8,808 nucleotides of DNA from Acidobacteriaceae bacterium (lineage in GTDB: Bacteria; Acidobacteriota; Terriglobia; Terriglobales; Acidobacteriaceae): contig PLBD01000234.1 in assembly GCA_003135315.1 (NCBI GenBank), forward strand, positions 2,098 to 10,905, read 5' to 3'. Shown here piece after piece: positions 6,237 through 8,808 of the stretch; position 1 is the first letter of the stretch, and every line of letters starts with the position of its first letter. The notes beneath the pieces are model-generated. The model was not told where the DNA came from, ran no database searches, and saw only the letters and a list, made by a program, of their open reading frames with translations. The translations under genes and the position numbers were made by a program.

Positions 6237-6270
6237 TTTGCAAAATGTCACAAAGTAACCTGCTAAATGC

Positions 6271-6306
6271 CTAGCAACAAACAGGTGTACGCACTTTCGT
6301 GCTCAT
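6271..6306 (-). CDS. Second of two overlapping micro-ORFs (11 codons), tentative
   Basis: ATG 6306 overlaps the stop of the upstream micro-ORF by one base (TAATG). It encodes MSTKVRTPVCC and ends at TAG 6271-6273. Tight coupling and the shared leader are the only support; the peptide has a Cys-Cys end but matches nothing I know. It may be chance. Confidence 0.2.
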   Translation of the reverse strand: MSTKVRTPVCC

Positions 6307-6341
6307 TAACGAACGTTTGTTCGCAGCCCGCACCGGATCAT
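6306..6341 (-). CDS. First micro-ORF (11 codons) with a strong Shine-Dalgarno, tentative
   Basis: ATG 6341 is preceded by AAGGAGG (6348-6354 on the minus strand) with 6-nt spacing, one of the best ribosome binding sites in the window. It encodes MIRCGLRTNVR and stops at TAA 6306-6308. Immediately upstream of the Shine-Dalgarno is a small hairpin, TTACG/CGTAA with a 5-nt loop (6353-6367), overlapping the first bases of the site. It lies 89 nt beyond the stop of the GNAT gene and could be read through from the arginine operon. Function unknown; possibly a leader peptide or chance. Confidence 0.25.
   Translation of the reverse strand: MIRCGLRTNVR
6310..6323. promoter_or_regulatory. LexA-type (SOS box-like) palindrome
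   Basis: CGAACGTTTGTTCG contains perfect 5-bp arms around a 4-bp centre and fits the GAAC-N4-GTTC core of LexA boxes in Gram-positive and several other phyla. It lies in a convergent region, inside the first micro-ORF, not upstream of a known damage-response gene, so a regulatory role is uncertain. Confidence 0.3.
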
Positions 6342-6430
6342 AAATCCCCTCCTTACGCCGTCCGTAAACTGCCCCATACAAGAATGGGTATAGCCCAGAG
6401 GCATCGCCAGTTGACTTAATCAGGTCTCCC

Positions 6431-6955
6431 CTAAGCATGTTGCGGCGCGATCTGCACGTAGCTTTGCGCCGCATGCGGCCTGCGCCGAGCTGTAGATTTC
6501 GGCAGTGTGCCGCGGTACATGGCGATCTCGTCGCAGGCATTCTGGCGGGGACAGCGCACGCAGTCCTTGAGTACTTTGTCAGGCAGCGCTTCCTTCTTCA
6601 CTACGTCAAAGCCCATGCGAGCGAAGAACTCGGGTATGCGCGTGAATAAGCAAACGCAAGTCACACTTTGCTTCTGTGCTTCCTGCAGCAGCGCATCGAT
6701 GAGCACGCGGCCCGCGCCGCTCCCTTTCGCTTTGCTGGTTACGGTGATGGAGCGGATTTCCGCCAGATGCATGCCGTACAGGTGCAGTGCGCCGCAGCCG
6801 ACGATCTCGCCGTCGTGCTCGACTACGGTGAAATCGCGGATATTTTCGCAGATCTCCGCCAGCGAGCGCGGCAACAGCGTGCCATCGCCAACATGGACCT
6901 GGATCAACTGCTCAATGACAAATGCGTCGGGAAGCTTCGCACTACGTGCATGCAT
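6431..6955 (-). CDS. Short GNAT-family N-acetyltransferase, probable N-acetylglutamate synthase (ArgA-type)
   Basis: The product is 174 aa from ATG 6955, which has GGAG (6962-6965) 6 nt upstream. GNAT motif A is KAKGSGAGRVL (about 76-86), binding acetyl-CoA; the IVGCGALHLYG strand (about 51-61) and RIPEFFARMGFDVV (about 106-119) complete the fold. Its placement right after argH, with a 14-nt overlap, and its length (equal to the 174 aa I recall for mycobacterial Rv2747) suggest a short N-acetylglutamate synthase, making N-acetylglutamate from glutamate and acetyl-CoA in the first step of arginine synthesis. A C-terminal CVRCPRQNACDEIAM (132-146; Cys132, Cys135, Cys141) could bind a metal. A longer frame reaching 7249 only overlaps argH in another frame and I reject it. 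Possible alternatives are other GNAT enzymes, but the context argues for arginine. Confidence 0.85.
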   Translation of the reverse strand: MHARSAKLPDAFVIEQLIQVHVGDGTLLPRSLAEICENIRDFTVVEHDGEIVGCGALHLYGMHLAEIRSITVTSKAKGSGAGRVLIDALLQEAQKQSVTCVCLFTRIPEFFARMGFDVVKKEALPDKVLKDCVRCPRQNACDEIAMYRGTLPKSTARRRPHAAQSYVQIAPQHA

Positions 6956-8336
6956 GGGCGACTCCAAAAAATTGGGATAGTTTCTCTTTCGCCGTCTGTA
7001 AGGCCTCGTGCACACGAGATGCCGCAGTACCTCCGGGGACGTTGTGAATGGCCAGCACTTCTTCGAGTGCCAACGAGTTATAGAAATGCTCGTTGGCATC
7101 GATGCCGCAGAGCGCGTAATCTTCTTTCGACAGCTGCTCAAGTTCGCAACTTTGCTCGACGCAAAGCCGCACTCCTTTGCCGACAAGTTCGTGCGCCCGA
7201 CGGAACGGAATGCCCTGGCGCACAAGATAAGCGGCGGCCGCTTGTGCATTCATGAATCCGCTGCTCGCAGCCTTTTGCATGCGGGGGTAGTTCAACTCCA
7301 CCGTCGTCACGAATCCAGCAGCGACGCGGAGCATACTCGACATCTGATGCGCCGCCGAAAACACCGGCTGCTGGCTTTCCTGCAGATCTTTGTTGTAGGC
7401 CAGCGGCAAGCCTTTCATGCCGACGAACAGCGCTGTCGCTTCGGCGAAAACCTTGCCTGCCTTCCCCCGAATCAGCTCCAGCGCGTCTGGATTCTTCTTC
7501 TGCGGCATGGCGCTGCTGCCGGTTGAATATTGCTCCGGCAGTTTCAAGAAGCCGAACTCCGCGGTCGAGAAGAGGATGAACTCCTCTGCCCAGCGGCTAA
7601 GGTGCAAGGCTACGAAGGATAGCACCTGCACGAACTCGATGGCGAAATCACGATCGCTGGTAGCATCCATGCTGTTCGCCGTGGGCGAATCGAACTCGAG
7701 TTGCGCCGAAATCGCCTCGCGATCCAGCGGCAGAATCGTTCCCGCGACCGCGCCCGAGCCCAGCGGACAAACATTCAGCCGTTTGCGACAGTCGGACAGA
7801 CGATCGATGTCGCGCAGGAACATCTCGACGTAGGCCAACAGCCAATGTGCGACCAACACAGGCTCGGCGCGCTGCAAGTGCGTGTAGGCCGGCATCGCGC
7901 TGTCGCCAGCCTCCTCTGCCTGTTTCACAAATGCACTGGCAAACTCTGCCAGCAGCCGCGTCACCTCGTCGATCTGCTCGCGCACATACAACCGCAGGTC
8001 GGTAGCAATTTGCTCGTTGCGGCTGCGGCCGGTGTGCAGCTTGTAACCGACTTCGCCGATAAGCTCGACCAGGCGCGTCTCGACGTAATGGTGCACGTCT
8101 TCGATCGCCGGGTCGTCGGCCTCGGGCGTCCCTTCGCGCCCGATCTGATCAAGCGCAAACAGCGTCGCTGCCAGTTCTTCCGCACTTAACACGCCAGCTT
8201 TCGCCAACGCGGACGCGTGCGCCATGCTGGCCGCAACTTCATACGGCAACAGCACGCGGTCGAATGGAAATGACCGCTGCCACTGCTCGAATTCGGCATC
8301 AGGCCCGTGGGTAAAGCGGCCCGACCACATCTTCAT
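6942..8336 (-). CDS. argH: Argininosuccinate lyase
   Basis: The protein has 464 residues, the usual family length. It cleaves argininosuccinate into arginine and fumarate, the last step of arginine synthesis, as a cytoplasmic homotetramer. Visible family features, in order: MWSGRFTHGPD at the N-terminus, HTGRSRNEQ (101-109), the catalytic His153 in YTHLQRAEP, a TSDRDFAIEF block (about 226-235), and the fumarase/aspartase superfamily signature GSSAMPQKKNPD (273-284) with catalytic Ser275. ATG 8336 overlaps the argG stop as ATGA (4 nt), with the strong Shine-Dalgarno AAGGAGG at 8344-8350 (spacing 7) inside the end of argG, so translation is coupled. The 3' end overlaps the GNAT gene by 14 nt. 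No damage is seen. Confidence 0.97.
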   Translation of the reverse strand: MKMWSGRFTHGPDAEFEQWQRSFPFDRVLLPYEVAASMAHASALAKAGVLSAEELAATLFALDQIGREGTPEADDPAIEDVHHYVETRLVELIGEVGYKLHTGRSRNEQIATDLRLYVREQIDEVTRLLAEFASAFVKQAEEAGDSAMPAYTHLQRAEPVLVAHWLLAYVEMFLRDIDRLSDCRKRLNVCPLGSGAVAGTILPLDREAISAQLEFDSPTANSMDATSDRDFAIEFVQVLSFVALHLSRWAEEFILFSTAEFGFLKLPEQYSTGSSAMPQKKNPDALELIRGKAGKVFAEATALFVGMKGLPLAYNKDLQESQQPVFSAAHQMSSMLRVAAGFVTTVELNYPRMQKAASSGFMNAQAAAAYLVRQGIPFRRAHELVGKGVRLCVEQSCELEQLSKEDYALCGIDANEHFYNSLALEEVLAIHNVPGGTAASRVHEALQTAKEKLSQFFGVAHACT

Positions 8337-8808
8337 TGCACCGCCTCCTTACGCGCGGTTGAGCGCAAAGGCCGCACGCCCTCAGGCTGCTTGGCGTGAA
8401 TGATGGCGCGCGAGCGCGCCGGCAGGCCGAGAATGCGAATGAAACCCTCAGCGTCCTTCTGGTTGTAGCTTGCGCCCATCGTGAAGCTGGCAACGTCCGG
8501 CCGATAGAGCGACGTTTGCGACTTGCGGCCTGCAACCTCGACGTTCCCCTTGTAGAGTGCCAGCGTGACTACGCCGCTCACATCCGCTTGCGAGCTCTCG
8601 ACGAACGCCTGCAACGACTCACGCAGCGGCGTGAACCACAGGCCGAAATAGACGATCTCCGCGTACTTGAGGCCGATGTGCTGCTTGAAGTGCGACAGAT
8701 CGCGATCGAGGCAGAGCGCTTCCAGTTCACGATGCGCGGTTAGCAGCAGCGTTCCGCCCGGAGTTTCGTAACAGCCGCGTGACTTGATGCCGACAAAGCG
8801 GTTCTCCA
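8333..8808 (-). CDS. argG: Argininosuccinate synthase, C-terminal part (runs off the right edge)
   Basis: The frame enters from base 8808 and ends at TGA 8333-8335, giving about 158 residues. It shows the conserved C-terminal region of argininosuccinate synthase: ENRFVGIKSRGCYETPGG at the left end of the fragment, LDRDLSHFK, KYAEIVYFGLWFTPLRE, a GNVEVAGRKSQTSLYRPD segment, and TMGASYNQKDAEGFIRILGLP. The enzyme joins citrulline and aspartate at the cost of ATP to give argininosuccinate, the substrate of the argH product. It is the first visible gene of an argG-argH-GNAT operon, with its stop overlapping the argH start by 4 nt. The promoter and the ATP-binding N-terminus lie outside the window. 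Confidence 0.97.
   Translation of the reverse strand, partial: ENRFVGIKSRGCYETPGGTLLLTAHRELEALCLDRDLSHFKQHIGLKYAEIVYFGLWFTPLRESLQAFVESSQADVSGVVTLALYKGNVEVAGRKSQTSLYRPDVASFTMGASYNQKDAEGFIRILGLPARSRAIIHAKQPEGVRPLRSTARKEAVQ

Noticed and set aside
6238..6255. CRP-like sequence TTTGCAAAATGTCACAAA
   Set aside because: Only one half-site (TGTCACA/TGTGACA) is good, and there is no promoter or gene start next to it.
6371..6395. CCCAT/ATGGG stem with alternative GGG/CCC pairing, a possible riboswitch-like element
   Set aside because: Only five pairs, no conserved riboswitch core recognised, and no metabolic gene downstream on the relevant strand.
6431..7249. 272-codon minus-strand frame extending upstream of the GNAT gene
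   Set aside because: The upstream 98 codons overlap argH in another frame and carry no GNAT-like sequence; the ATG at 6955 has its own Shine-Dalgarno and gives a normal-length protein.

Overview
The window looks like chromosome from a moderately GC-rich Gram-negative-type bacterium. The gene set and several sequence styles (argG-argH followed by a short N-acetylglutamate synthase-like GNAT, a secreted 'LPAGT...LNSTLKS' protein, a GMC-like oxidoreductase with a CxxCxxCxxxCP cluster) remind me of Acidobacteriota. That placement is recall-based inference and was not tested. There is no ribosomal RNA or phylogenetic marker in the window.

Left part (1-2166): a PPK2-family polyphosphate kinase runs off the left edge on the minus strand. 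It is divergent from a membrane isoprenylcysteine-methyltransferase-like protein on the plus strand, which is followed by a secreted protein of unknown function. Middle part (2167-5246): two divergent genes, a UbiA-superfamily polyprenyl-phosphate phosphoribosyltransferase-like membrane enzyme (minus) and a GMC-type flavin oxidoreductase (plus). They are separated by about 400 bp that contains a very GC-rich, hairpin-bearing stretch, while both genes contain AT-rich patches. Directly behind the oxidoreductase lies a short reading frame that looks like the last part of a tyrosine recombinase. It stops 74 bp short of the 3' end of a tRNA-Gln(CTG) gene, so the two-gene middle block may have arrived on a mobile element that used this tRNA.

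Right part (5321-8808): tRNA-Gln with a clear sigma70-type promoter, a divergently oriented isochorismatase-family cysteine hydrolase, then a roughly 290-bp convergent intergenic region. That region holds a ParB-type parS-like palindrome, a LexA-type GAAC-N4-GTTC palindrome and two overlapping 11-codon reading frames behind a strong Shine-Dalgarno. It is followed by a minus-strand arginine operon, argG (3' part only), argH and a 174-aa GNAT that is probably a short N-acetylglutamate synthase. The arg genes overlap by 4 and 14 nt, which indicates translational coupling. The operon brings together the first committed step (N-acetylglutamate formation) and the last two steps (argininosuccinate synthesis and cleavage) of arginine biosynthesis.

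Nothing in the window is a proven new system. The best candidates for a second look are the UbiA/GMC pair beside the integrase remnant and tRNA, and the parS-like site with its unusual intergenic surroundings.
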